NCBI GenBank assembly: GCA_002104935.1
Contig: MCGT01000004.1
Span: 1,116,001-1,180,000 of the forward strand
DNA: 64,000 nt
DNA from: Hesseltinella vesiculosa
Lineage: Eukaryota > Mucoromycota > Mucoromycetes > Mucorales > Cunninghamellaceae
Direction of reading: 5' to 3'
The notes under the pieces are model-generated. The model ran no database searches. It had not been told where the DNA came from and saw only the letters and a list, made by a program, of their open reading frames with translations. Below, one piece after another: positions 55,099 to 64,000 of the stretch. Position 1 is the stretch's first letter; each line of letters opens with the position of its first letter. Both the position numbers and the translations under genes were made by a program.

Positions 55099-55728
55099 CT
55101 AAGAATAATGTTCAGGTTTTTTGACGTTGATCCCGTATTCGGTCAAGGCAGCCGACAGATCTTCCATTGTCAGTGTCGTTTTTCGTTCCTAAGAAGCGTA
55201 TGAGTCTCTTTTCGTGATGGCATGCATGCCTTTTACCTTGCCGACTTTACTGCGGTTGCCAGACTGCCGCACCTTACAGTATTGGTACGCATCTGTGGCA
55301 ATATCAGCAATATACTTCTGTGCAGCCAGCGCAAGTACCCGTTTCCTAAGAAAGTAAAAAAAACGTTGGATCCGTCGAGATTCTGACCATCCCATGGCTA
55401 CTTACACTCGCACATCATCGCAATCAAAACCAGCTCGATTCAGATAATAATCGGTGACAGCATCAGGTATCTAAAGAGAAGCGTAGACGCATCCAATCAA
55501 ACGAATGGATGAGTGAGCGGTGGCCGCGAAAGAACACACAAGGCTTACAATAGGAGAGTACTCATCCATTTTGATAAGAAATTCGGCCAGGGTTTTTTCG
55601 CTCTTGTCCACATCTGGCTTTGTTGATGCGTTTGTATTGGGACGCTGTGAAGAAGAACTGGAATCGTGTGCTTGTGACATTGGCTGATGAAGAATGGGAT
55701 GTTGCGTGGCATCTTGAATGGGATCCAT
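55099..55728 (-). CDS. TAF10: TFIID/SAGA subunit TAF10
   Basis: Histone-fold subunit shared by TFIID and SAGA, partner of TAF8, TAF3 or Spt7. Four exons: exon 1 (MDPIQDATQHPILHQPMSQA, Ser-rich, then LAEFLIKMDEYSPI), exon 2 (IPDAVTDYYLNRAGFDCDDV), exon 3 (KRVLALAAQKYIADIATDAY then QYCKVRQSGNRSKVGK) and exon 4 (ERKTTLTMEDLSAALTEYGI then NVKKPEHYS). IPDAVTxYYLNRAGF, LAAQKxIxDIxxDA and LTMEDLxxALxEYGINVKKP are diagnostic TAF10 blocks. About 164 residues, compact compared with human (218) and yeast (206). All junctions keep frame. Confidence 0.96.
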
Positions 55729-55981
55729 GGTTGTCTTTTAATGTGTTGCTTGTGGCCGGGGATTGGATGAACGGGAGGGAATCAAACACACAGCAAACGT
55801 TTAAGAAAGTGGAAGGAAAAAAAAAACATTTTCCCCATTGCGCATTTTTTTTTTTTTTTTTTTTTTGGTGGCCGCTGGCAAGCAGGAGCGGGATTTTTGG
55901 ACTGTGCCAAATCATGGTTGCCAAGTGTCTCCAAGAGTGGGAGAGAGGTTTTTACTGATGTCAAAAAAAAAAAAAAAAAAA

Positions 55982-58900
55982 CTATTTATTTACTACGTTA
56001 GACGTAGTTCCACTGAGGATTTGCGAGGCATGGTTGGTCTAGAGATAAAAAACAAGAGCTTAGCCACTCGCCTGCTTTTTTTTTTTTTTTTTTTTTGGTT
56101 ACCTGGGCAGAGGAGAAACGGCGCATTTCATGTGGCTCCATGGAGAGTTTCTTATTGAGACCAAAGAGTCGCTGTCCAAAGTTACGAGGACGTTCCAGGG
56201 CACGCAGAGACTGGGTGCGATTAGCATAATAACGGGCAGAAGCCGAAGTGCCGGTGGCCATGGAAGAGCGTCGCGACTGTCGACCAGAAGCCAAGTGATC
56301 GCCCAAAGGAGCAATGAGTCGGGGCCGGAACACACGCTGCATAGCAAACTTGACAAGATCTAAAGGCGTGAACCATACAAAGTTCCAAATCCAAGCAATT
56401 CCGGCCCAGGACCAGCCGCAGCCCGAGATACTGGTGAATCCCCAGTTGGCATACACCGAGATGAAGGTGGCGACCAGCTGAGCAACCATAAAAGCACACA
56501 TCAGGAGAACCGACGGCCGCTCGGTGAAAAAGAAGCCATGCGACCGGGTGATGAAGATGAGGCCTTGCGAGATGGTGGACACCTGCAGATAGACGACGGA
56601 ATGGAGGATGGGGTCATTGGGGTTGCCATCAAAATGAGAGACACCAAACTTGTCTTGGAAGAAGGTGGTGTTGAAAGCAACGGCGTAAAAAACAATGGTG
56701 GAGGCCGCCAGGTATAGACCATACACGATGGCATAGGAGAAAATCTCGAGGAGATTCCACTGGTCGGGATGAGGCGAGGGCTTGACGCGATCGGTGGAGA
56801 TGGTCATGATGGTGCCGTCGTTGAGAATAGCCAGGATCAGCACCATGAAAGGAGGGAAATCGAATTCAAAGGCAAAGCACATGATGGCAAACCCAACCAC
56901 CACACGAATGGTGACGGCACAGGTGTAGATGGAGTAATTGCGCATGCGCTGGAAAATCTGGCGAGACTGGATCAGAGCTTCAATGATGACCGACAAGCCA
57001 GGTTCAGTGAGGACAATGTCAGCGGCGGATCGGGCAGCATCCGAGGCATCGGCCACAGCCACGCCCACATTGGACTTGGACAGGGCTGGGGCGTCGTTGA
57101 CACCGTCACCGGTCATGGCCGTCATGTGGCCAAGAGCTTGTAGGCGCTCCACAATTTCATACTTGTGTTCAGGATACACTCCGGCAAAACCATCGGCGCC
57201 GAGGACCAGTTCATCCAAATTGCTGTAGCCAGAGCCAGGGGGAGGGCCTTCTTTCAGGGTGGTGGATAAAAACATGTTGTCGCCCATGCCAAGGCGTCGG
57301 CCGGTTTCTTTGGCAATGGCCAGCTGATCGCCAGTGATCATCTTGACTTGAACACCGAGGGCAATCGCCCGATCAATGGTTTCCTTGGTGTCGGAGCGAG
57401 GAGGGTCATAGATCGGCAAGAGGCCGACCAGTCGGTAGCCCAGGCCTTCACCGTCGACGTCGCCGGAAGGCACTTCGTCCACCGCAACCGCAAGAGAGCG
57501 TAGACCACGGCGGGCAAACTCGTCGACGTCGTCATTTAGGGTTTTGATCTGTTGCTCCGTCTTGTCACGGGAACAAAGGTCCAGAATGAAGTGGGACATG
57601 CCTTTGGTGGCGCGCAGCACTCGGCCGTCGGAGAGTTGGCGGTAGGTGATTTCTGTCCGCTTGATCACGGGATTGAAGGGGACAAAGTCCAGCTCTTCGA
57701 TGCCTTCCCGAGCAAGGTTGGGGTCCGGCAAGGAGTTGACGATGCAGTAGTCGATGGCGTCTTGGTTTTCCATGCGACAAGCATAGGCAGAGATGCGAAT
57801 GACGTCGTCGACCGACAAGTCTGAATAGGTCTTGATGGTGGGCTTGTCGACAATGAGCTTGTTCAGGGTCAGGGTGCCGGTTTTATCTGAGCAAAGGATG
57901 GTGACGGCGGCCATCTCCTCGATGGCGGTAATGCGGGTCACAATGGCTTTGTGCTCTGCCAGCTGCTTGGCGCCGATGGCAAGGGTCACGGACAGGACGG
58001 TGGGCATGGCAATGGGGATGCCACCAATCAGCAGCACCAGGAGATTGTTGATGCCACGGCGATAGTCATACTTGAAAGCCGGGTACATCACCAGGATTTC
58101 CAATACCAAAAAGGTGCCGATCGAGCACAAGCAAAAGTTCCCAATCTTGGCCAAGATCTGTTGCAGATGGCCGATGCCATCGTTGGCTTCGCCCACCAGT
58201 TTTGCCGCACGGCCAAAGAAGGTGTTGAGACCGGTGCCGATGACGACCGCCTCGGCTTCGCCTTGTTTGACAGTCGACCCGGAAAAGATTTCGTCGCCGG
58301 CATCCTTGCCTACTGGCAGCGACTCGCCCGTCAAAGCAGCTTGGTCGATCGACACCTGGCCATGCGCGGTGACCAGACGACCGTCGGCAGGAATGACATC
58401 ACCGAGCTTGATGCTGATGATGTCGCCAGGGACAAGTTCGGCAGCTTCCATCGTGTGCCATTCACCGTCACGTTTGACTTTGCATTCAGGAGCCAGCGAG
58501 TCCATGAGGGCCTTGACGGCATTGCCGGCTTGACGTTCTTCCAGGAAGCCAATGACCGAGTTTGCCAATAACAACAGCATGATCCCGATAAAATCTTCCC
58601 AATCTGGAGGTTCATTTTCCCCGTTGGAGATGGCAATGGCCACCAGGGCGGCCATTTCCATGACCCACGAAAGCGGGTTCCACATAAATCCTAGGAACTG
58701 TAGCAGAGGATTGATTTCCTTGGTTTCAATGCGATTATGGCCAAATTTTTCAATACGAGAAGCAGCCTCCTCAGATGTCAACCCATCAGCAGTCGTACTA
58801 AAAACAAAAAAAGTGTTGAGTTGTTTGAAACATCTTATCCTGGCCATGGAAAACAAACGCCTCCTTTTTTCTTTTTTCTTACCGGAGCAACGTAAAGATG

Positions 58901-59058
58901 TCACCAGGTTCCATTGTAGAAAGGTCAAATTTTTCCTTGTCATAGAGTTCTTCCACAGTCAATGACATCATGTCAGGCCCTTGACTCTTTCCTTCATGGC
59001 TTTCCACAATCACATCCACAGCATCGGTGGTTGCTTCTTCTTTTGATGCAGGCGACAT
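55982..59058 (-). CDS. PMA1: Plasma-membrane proton ATPase (P3A type)
   Basis: Electrogenic H+ pump energising the fungal plasma membrane. Exon 1 (about 58883-59058) starts MSPASKEEATTDAVDVIVES and ends FTLLR. Exon 2 starts TTADGLTSEEAASRIEKFGH and holds almost the whole pump: M1-M2 with WNPLSWVMEMAALVAIA, the actuator loop TGES in AALTGESLPVGKDAG, PTVLSVTLAIGAKQLAEHKA, the phosphorylation site ILCSDKTGTLTLNK, nucleotide-domain KGMSHFILDLC and MITGDQLAIAKETGRRLGMG, the hinge AMTGDGVNDAPALSKSNVG, and M5-M10. The C-terminal autoinhibitory tail is Arg/Ser-rich (SGRQSRRSSMATGTS). A last short exon after a T22 intron adds TNHASQILSGTTSNVVNK. About 990 residues. Every catalytic motif is intact. Highly GC codon-biased compared with neighbours, fitting strong expression. 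Confidence 0.97.
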
Positions 59059-59535
59059 TGATCACAGCCAAGCGGGGTTACCGTTCTTCAGCGGAGCAAG
59101 GGATAATAGTAAAAAAAAAAAAAAAAAAAAAGAAACGAGCAAAAGAGAGAGGGACACTGATCAAAAAAGTGAGTGCCAAGGTTTTTTTATTTTACCCTTT
59201 TTATATATGAGCATAGGGACAACGATTTACCAAAAATGTATCATTTAGTTTTCGTGACACAATTTGCGCTTTTTTTTTTCGTGTCAAACGTGGGGGACAA
59301 AGTTTTATCCTTGATCAGATGACCTTGGATGATAACAGAACAAGGACGCCGAGCTATCCTTCACAGTTTAAGGATGGCGTCCTTTTGTTTCGCTCGGCCA
59401 TAACCAACCAGGCTGGGGCGTTTGAAAAAAAAAATAAACTGGTCAGTCCCGCTCCGACGTTTTTCTTCTAGTTCGCAAATCGCGTCGATCTTTTTTTTTT
59501 TTTCATTCATTCTAACGGTGCCTTTTTTTAACGTC
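59059..59535. other. Divergent promoter, PMA1 and MYSM1-like genes
   Basis: Includes an A21 run in the PMA1 leader, a TATA box for PMA1 and T-rich DNA before the MYSM1-like start. No gene. Confidence 0.5.
59198..59208 (-). promoter_or_regulatory. TATA box of PMA1
   Basis: On the minus strand the sequence reads ATATATAAAAAGGG, a strong TATA element about 140 bp upstream of the PMA1 start codon, as expected for a highly expressed fungal gene. No mapped start site. Confidence 0.5.
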
Positions 59536-61471
59536 ATGTCCGAAGGGGAAGAGTTGATTGACATTGGAGACATTGATCGTAATGATATACTTTCTCCCAA
59601 TTCATCGTAAGCTAACTAAAAGCAGCGATAGATTATACACTGACTATTTTTATTGTTGTTGTTTTTAAGGATAAACAATGACCAAGACATCACCGGCTTG
59701 GCAAACATAACAACACACGACATGGCACCTGTAGATCCATTACCTTCTACATCAGCAAACGAAGCTGATCCTGTATGCAAGCTATTCATTCAACACAGAA
59801 ACAAAAGGCTCACTCGTATTTATTTTAATATCGTTGAATCCATCGTCGTAGTACCAAGACATGGATGATCAATCACGGGTGCTCATTGAGCAAATGCTGC
59901 AAGAAGAAGAGTACTACTATGGCCACAATACCTTGAAGACTATCCGAAAAAATACAAAATCTGAAAAGCGTGCGGCCAAGAAGAAACCATTGCCACGAGG
60001 TAATGACAGGAAAAAAAAAAACCAGCTAGAACTTCTTTTTCTTAGAATCCCTGTCTTCAGCTGCTTTACCGTCTCACAATACCAGGTGGACGGAGGAAGA
60101 AGATGAAATGCTGCGAATAGCCTTGGTAGGCTGGAAACCCAAAAGGCTGAAGACGACTGACCGCCTTTTTTTATCCAGGACAAACATGGCTATGGCAACT
60201 GGAAGCCTATTTCGACCGAGGTCGGCACAAGGAACCCATTACAGTGCAAGAACCGCGCCCATCATTGGTTACATTACGACAAGGTAAATCACCATCCACC
60301 CTTTCCCTGACTCACCTGTCTCTTCCATCCAGGGGAAAAAGCGTACTTCTGACGTCAGCCCGGTCCCACCCTCAAAACCAGAACCCTTCGCAGCGGAACC
60401 ACCACTGCCGTTAGAGAATGCATCGGCATCTCCCAACACCGATATCAAACCTAAAACGAACGATACAGACGACGACATCTCAGTGGATGACAACGAACGT
60501 GAGCAAGGTGACCAAGTACCCAACAGAGACGTGGCTGCGCATGGCCCTCCAGTCTCTGGTGACACACAACCCTCACCTCCAACCACCTCTCTGGCCCCAA
60601 AGCAACAGCGCATCCACAAACAAAAGGCACCGTTGCGCGACGATACCGATTTTTCTCGGAGCACGCCTTCTCTTATACGGCCCAAGAAGCCGTTGCTTGA
60701 ATTTGACAAGGATCTTCCCCAGACCGTTCTGGACACCAGCAGCATGGAACAACAAAACCCCGATGACCATGTCACACAACAACAAGGACCACAGGTAACG
60801 TGATTTCGATTGAAAAAAAGGCGCCTCTGGCGATCTTCTGCTTTTGCAGGTTTGTTTATGGTGCGTCTTTTCTTGCGTTGTAGTTTGATCCGTCACAAGC
60901 ATCTGAAGAAGAACAAAAGAACTGCCCGGAATGGTTTCGCCATCACCACTCAAAGACACCTGAGCGCTACCTGAAGATCCGCAACCACTTGCTCAAGTGT
61001 TGGAGGGAATGTCAGCCCCGGTATCTTACCAAAACAAGCGCCAGACGAGAACTGCGAAATTGTGGTGACGTCAATGCCATTGCCCGGGTCCATGAGTATT
61101 TGGAAGCTGTGGGTGCAATCAACATCAATTGCACCAATCCTGCTCGTCCTCCCGTCCGTCATGCTTCCCGACCAGAAAACGATCTCTTGGCTTTGACAGC
61201 CGACCAAGCGAATGTGTATGCAGCAGCTGACATGATCCTCGGCTATGATGGGTAATCTTTTGCACATGCATGAGAGCAGAGAACGGCGTGTGACACTGTT
61301 TTTTTTCCAAATTAGACCAAGAAAGCGCAAAGTACGAAACGAAAACGGAGAATGGTAACTTTTTGAGCTGCCTACCCTCACCTGACATCTCACCCAATCT
61401 TCTAGGGTGGATCCAAAAGATCTCGAAGGCCGGGTCATCGAGCATGGGGTGCCCAAGAGTGAAGGTCCGAC

Positions 61472-61503
<32 letters not shown>

Positions 61504-62596
61504 TCGCATGATGTATTCATCTTTCTGTATTTTATTTATTCAGTGACGGGTAGACCAAAACGAATTCGACGACCACAGCACCATTTTTATGGTGGCGACG
61601 ACTTTGGCCGTGGCAATGACCCCTTCCGATTGATCCCTGTCGAGTACTACGATGACCAGCAACCAGCCCCTTTTGAAGTGGAAATCTCCAGCCATTGTTT
61701 GCTGGTCATGGACTTCCATGCCCACCTGGCACATACCGAAATCATCGGGTTACTCGGCGGCGTCTTTGTCACCAGCCAGGCCGATGCCGGTGGCCCCTCT
61801 CACAATCGACTGGTTGTGCAAGCCGTCTTTCCCTGCAAAAGCACTAGCACTGGCATCCAATGCGAAATGGACCCAGCCTCGGAAATGGAAGCGCGGGACG
61901 TGTTTGCAGCCAAGGGCTTGTCGGTTGTTGGCTGGTATCATTCCCATCCTACATTTGAACCTCAGCCAAGTGTGCGAGATATCGAGAACCAAACTTCCTA
62001 CCAGGTAATGCAGCCCGCTCATGGACAACGCTGACCCTTTGCAGTCATTGTTTCGCAGGACGGACACTGGCGACGAGCCTTTTATTGGGGTGATTGTGAC
62101 CCCATACGATGCCTCGGTTGGTAGCAACCATTCACAAATCCGCTACCTTCACATCAGCAAGGAATGGAATAATGACGGCTCCTTTCGTAAGTCCGACAGG
62201 CTCTTAAAACGTCGACTGACGCTTCTTACCTGTAGGCATGCCTTATTCCTGCCGCCGAACAATCATTCAAGAACATCAGATGACCCCCACTATTCTGGAC
62301 CAAATGAAGGACATGGTGGATGAATACAAGGATTATGAGCAGTAATGCAGGCTTCCTTCAATCATAACGAGTCTCATTTCTTTTTTTTCCATAGCAAAAT
62401 GGACCTCCTCTCTGATTTTGGTGATCAAACGCGGTTGGACAAGTTGTTAGATTCGTTAAAAAGCAATTTATTTACTGGCAACCAAGATGCCGAGGATTTT
62501 ATTGCGTCTGTTCGCTATTTGTTAATGGGCAAGTTTGTAGACCAACCTGAAAAGTCCATAGACACCCACCAAGATTCCCTCGTCGAAGAAGCATAA
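59536..62596 (+). CDS. SANT-SWIRM-MPN+ (MYSM1-like) histone H2A deubiquitinase
   Basis: Predicted chromatin JAMM metalloprotease; animal MYSM1 removes ubiquitin from histone H2A. About twelve exons. Start MSEGEELIDIGDIDRNDILS. An acidic leader precedes RWTEEEDEMLRIAL joined to DKHGYGNWKPISTEVGTRN and KNRAHHWLHYDK, a SANT/Myb repeat. After a disordered linker comes the SWIRM domain: CPEWFRHHHSKTPERYLKIR, NHLLKCWRECQPRYLTKTSA, VNAIARVHEYLEAVGAI. The MPN+ domain follows: FHAHLAHTEIIGLLGG with the catalytic Glu, and GWYHSHPTFEPQPSVRDIEN, a complete HxHPx7SxxD zinc motif, then FIGVIVTPYD and a C-terminal helical part ending DSLVEEA. Domain order and catalytic residues match MYSM1. An intron near 61480 holds an A29 run. 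Other JAMM proteins lack SANT and SWIRM, so the call is firm. Confidence 0.92.
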
Positions 62597-62759
62597 AGAA
62601 AATTTCATCTTGTACATAAACCAATGACCAGCATTTCATTTTAAAAAATCACGTTGTGTGTCTAATTTTGGCGATGACTCGTGTCTTGTGATCACAGAGC
62701 ATCTCTTTTTTATTTTTCCTCCTTGTTTTTTTTTTGTTCTTTTTCTTTCTTCAACCAAA

Positions 62760-63352
62760 ATGTCTTTATCAACCTGTATGTGATGCTGCTGCCTACCTCT
62801 CGTTGCTTATACTCTATTTTTTGTCGTTTTTCCCTAGCTCCTGATGCTGCGAAGCTTGACAACGGTCTCAGTGAAGACCTCATCAATCGTAATGAAGACT
62901 CGGTTTTGATTGGGAAGCTAAACTGAGGTTTTTTTTTAGACAACGCTTTAAACAAAAGAGAAGTGGAAGACGTTCTTCGACACAAGATTGACCAACGACC
63001 CACACGGAGCCAATTGATTGAACAAAATATTCTCAAGGGTAGGCTACACAAAAAAACTTTCCAGCAACCTTTTTTTTTTTTTTTTTTTTTTACCTGACAT
63101 CGGCTTTGCCTCTTTTCTGCTTCGATCTGGTGGTTTTTTTTAGACGTGGGTGTTGCCCCAGCTTTGCAGCGATCACAGCTGGCCCTCGAACGTCATCAAC
63201 TGGAAGATGCGTTAGGGCATAAATTGGCTGAGCGTCCCGAGGCATCTCAGCTTGTGGAACGAGGTATCCTGTCAGGTAAGAAGAGACTAAGTCAAAAAGT
63301 TTAAAAAAGTGACTCATCGTATTAAACAGAAACGGACGCACCAGTGGAGTAA
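62760..63352 (+). CDS. Small RPEL-repeat protein (copy B)
   Basis: Paralogue of the RPEL gene at 25 kb. Exon 1 is MSLST plus one base, spliced (donor GTATGT) to SPDAAKLDNGLSEDLINH, a degenerate first repeat. A 52-nt intron starting GTAATG joins NALNKREVEDVLRHKIDQRP and TRSQLIEQNIL (second repeat), then DVGVAPALQRSQLALERHQL with HKLAERPEASQLVERGIL (third repeat), and a last short exon ETDAPVE. RPxxxxLxxxxIL is intact in repeats 2 and 3; repeat 1 lacks the RP pair. About 120 residues. Actin-monomer binding is what RPEL motifs do in animals; in fungi the role is open. Same one-repeat-per-exon layout as copy A. Confidence 0.8.
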
Positions 63353-63610
63353 TATTACTTGTTGCAGTGAGAAAAATAAAAAAAAATTGACATGGAGGAA
63401 TCCTTTTCTATCAATGGATTGATTGGCTAGCTTGCAAACAGCCACAAACTCCGTCAAGTTTCCCACGGAGCGGGCAAGCCCACAATGCGTATTAAGGTTT
63501 CTCACGCCGGATCGGGCATTCTCCTGATAAAAAAAAAGGTGTCAAGCGTTTTTTCTTTTTCTTTCTGTTTCTTAGCTTCGTGCTTTTTCTTTTTTTTATC
63601 AATCAATACC

Positions 63611-64000
63611 ATGTTATCAAGAGCTACATCGATTCTGAAGCGTCAAGCTTTCCAACGTACTCTCTCTGCTGCTGCGCCTAGAGTGCTGGCCGGTGCTGCC
63701 CGTCCTTATTCTACAACTTGGAACCAATACCGTGACGTTCTGGAACAACTCGGTCTTGAGAAAAATAACAACAAAGGCGTGTTTGACGGTGAATGGAAAG
63801 CTGCTGGTGACATCATCCCTTCTTATAACCCTGTCAACAACGAAGTCATTGCTGAAGTCATCCAAGCAAGTTCATTAAAATCAAACAAAAAAAAAAAAGG
63901 CTAACGGTTTCCTGATAGGGTACCGTGGGCGAACTAGACGTTGCTTTCGACCGAGTTGCTGAAGCTCAAAAGATCTGGCAAGAGGTAAACCTTAGGCTTG
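63611..64000 (+). CDS. Aldehyde dehydrogenase family 7 (antiquitin-like), 5' part only
   Basis: N-terminus of an ALDH7-type dehydrogenase (alpha-aminoadipic or betaine-aldehyde substrates in relatives). Exon 1 (63611-63865) is 85 codons: MLSRATSILKRQAFQRTLSA is a mitochondrial presequence, then YRDVLEQLGLEKNNNKGVFD and SYNPVNNEVIAEVIQ, matching the ALDH7 opening (LGL, GVxxGxW, NPxNNExIAxV). Exon 2 (63919-63984) is 22 codons: GTVGELDVAFDRVAEAQKIW then QE, followed by donor GTAAAC. The intron between them begins GC and ends AG. The catalytic Cys and Glu lie beyond the window end, so activity cannot be judged. Confidence 0.88.

Noticed and set aside
57951..58571. 206-residue plus-strand open frame opposite PMA1
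   Set aside because: Pure antisense of the highly conserved PMA1 exon; its length comes from PMA1 codon bias. No motif of its own.
60269..60775. 168-residue minus-strand open frame inside the MYSM1-like gene
   Set aside because: Antisense of the disordered linker; the sense frame is continuous with SANT and SWIRM exons.

Overview
The window looks like nuclear DNA of an early-diverging filamentous fungus, most likely Mucoromycota (Mucorales-like). Genes are closely packed on both strands and split by many short introns of roughly 45-80 bp. A plasma-membrane H+-ATPase, an Ssd1 protein, a Kin1-type kinase and a PMP3 proteolipid are fungal hallmarks. An Integrator subunit (INTS4) and a SANT-SWIRM-MPN deubiquitinase of the MYSM1 type are absent from yeasts but kept in several basal fungal lineages. 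Introns and flanks carry exceptionally many 8-20 nt A or T runs. The taxon is inference; no rRNA or other marker is present.

Layout. 0.3-20 kb is a dense housekeeping block: INTS4, an AIFM2/FSP1-like oxidoreductase, an RGS protein, TIM44, an NDT80-family transcription factor, an RRM protein, MTA phosphorylase and a KIN1/MARK kinase. 20.3-22.4 kb is an accessory patch with a decayed short-chain dehydrogenase and a collapsed Pogo/Tigger-type transposon with 185-bp inverted repeats. 22.6-38.1 kb holds an ABHD11-like hydrolase, a proline-rich CaaX protein, an RPEL-repeat protein, a membrane RING-H2 protein, a tiny membrane protein, a possible gene relic, SSD1, the tRNA deaminase ADAT1/TAD1, a Pcl-type cyclin and PMP3.

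38.1-42.4 kb is gene-poor: a degenerate transposon arm, a 0.9-kb near-perfect long palindrome, a 10-bp tandem repeat and a tRNA-Gly(GCC) gene. 42.4-45.8 kb carries an ATF/CREB-type bZIP factor, a second ABHD11-like hydrolase and an AT-hook protein. A 2.8-kb element with about 300-bp terminal inverted repeats lies at 47.25-50.06 kb. 50.3-64 kb returns to genes: a GNAT acetyltransferase, an unrecognised multi-exon gene, a DUF4112 protein, TAF10, the PMA1 H+-ATPase, the MYSM1-like gene, a second RPEL protein and the 5' part of an ALDH7 (antiquitin-like) dehydrogenase cut by the window end.

The genes do not form one pathway or cluster. Loose themes are transcription and chromatin (INTS4, TAF10, MYSM1-like, NDT80, bZIP, AT-hook), growth and cell-surface control (KIN1, SSD1, RGS, cyclin, PMA1, PMP3, RPEL) and mitochondria (TIM44, the ABHD11-like pair, ALDH7). 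I found no convincing new multi-gene system. The most unusual content is the inverted-repeat elements and two paralogous gene pairs. Spliced models were read by eye from GT-AG signals and reading frame; multi-exon spans run from start codon to stop codon and include introns.
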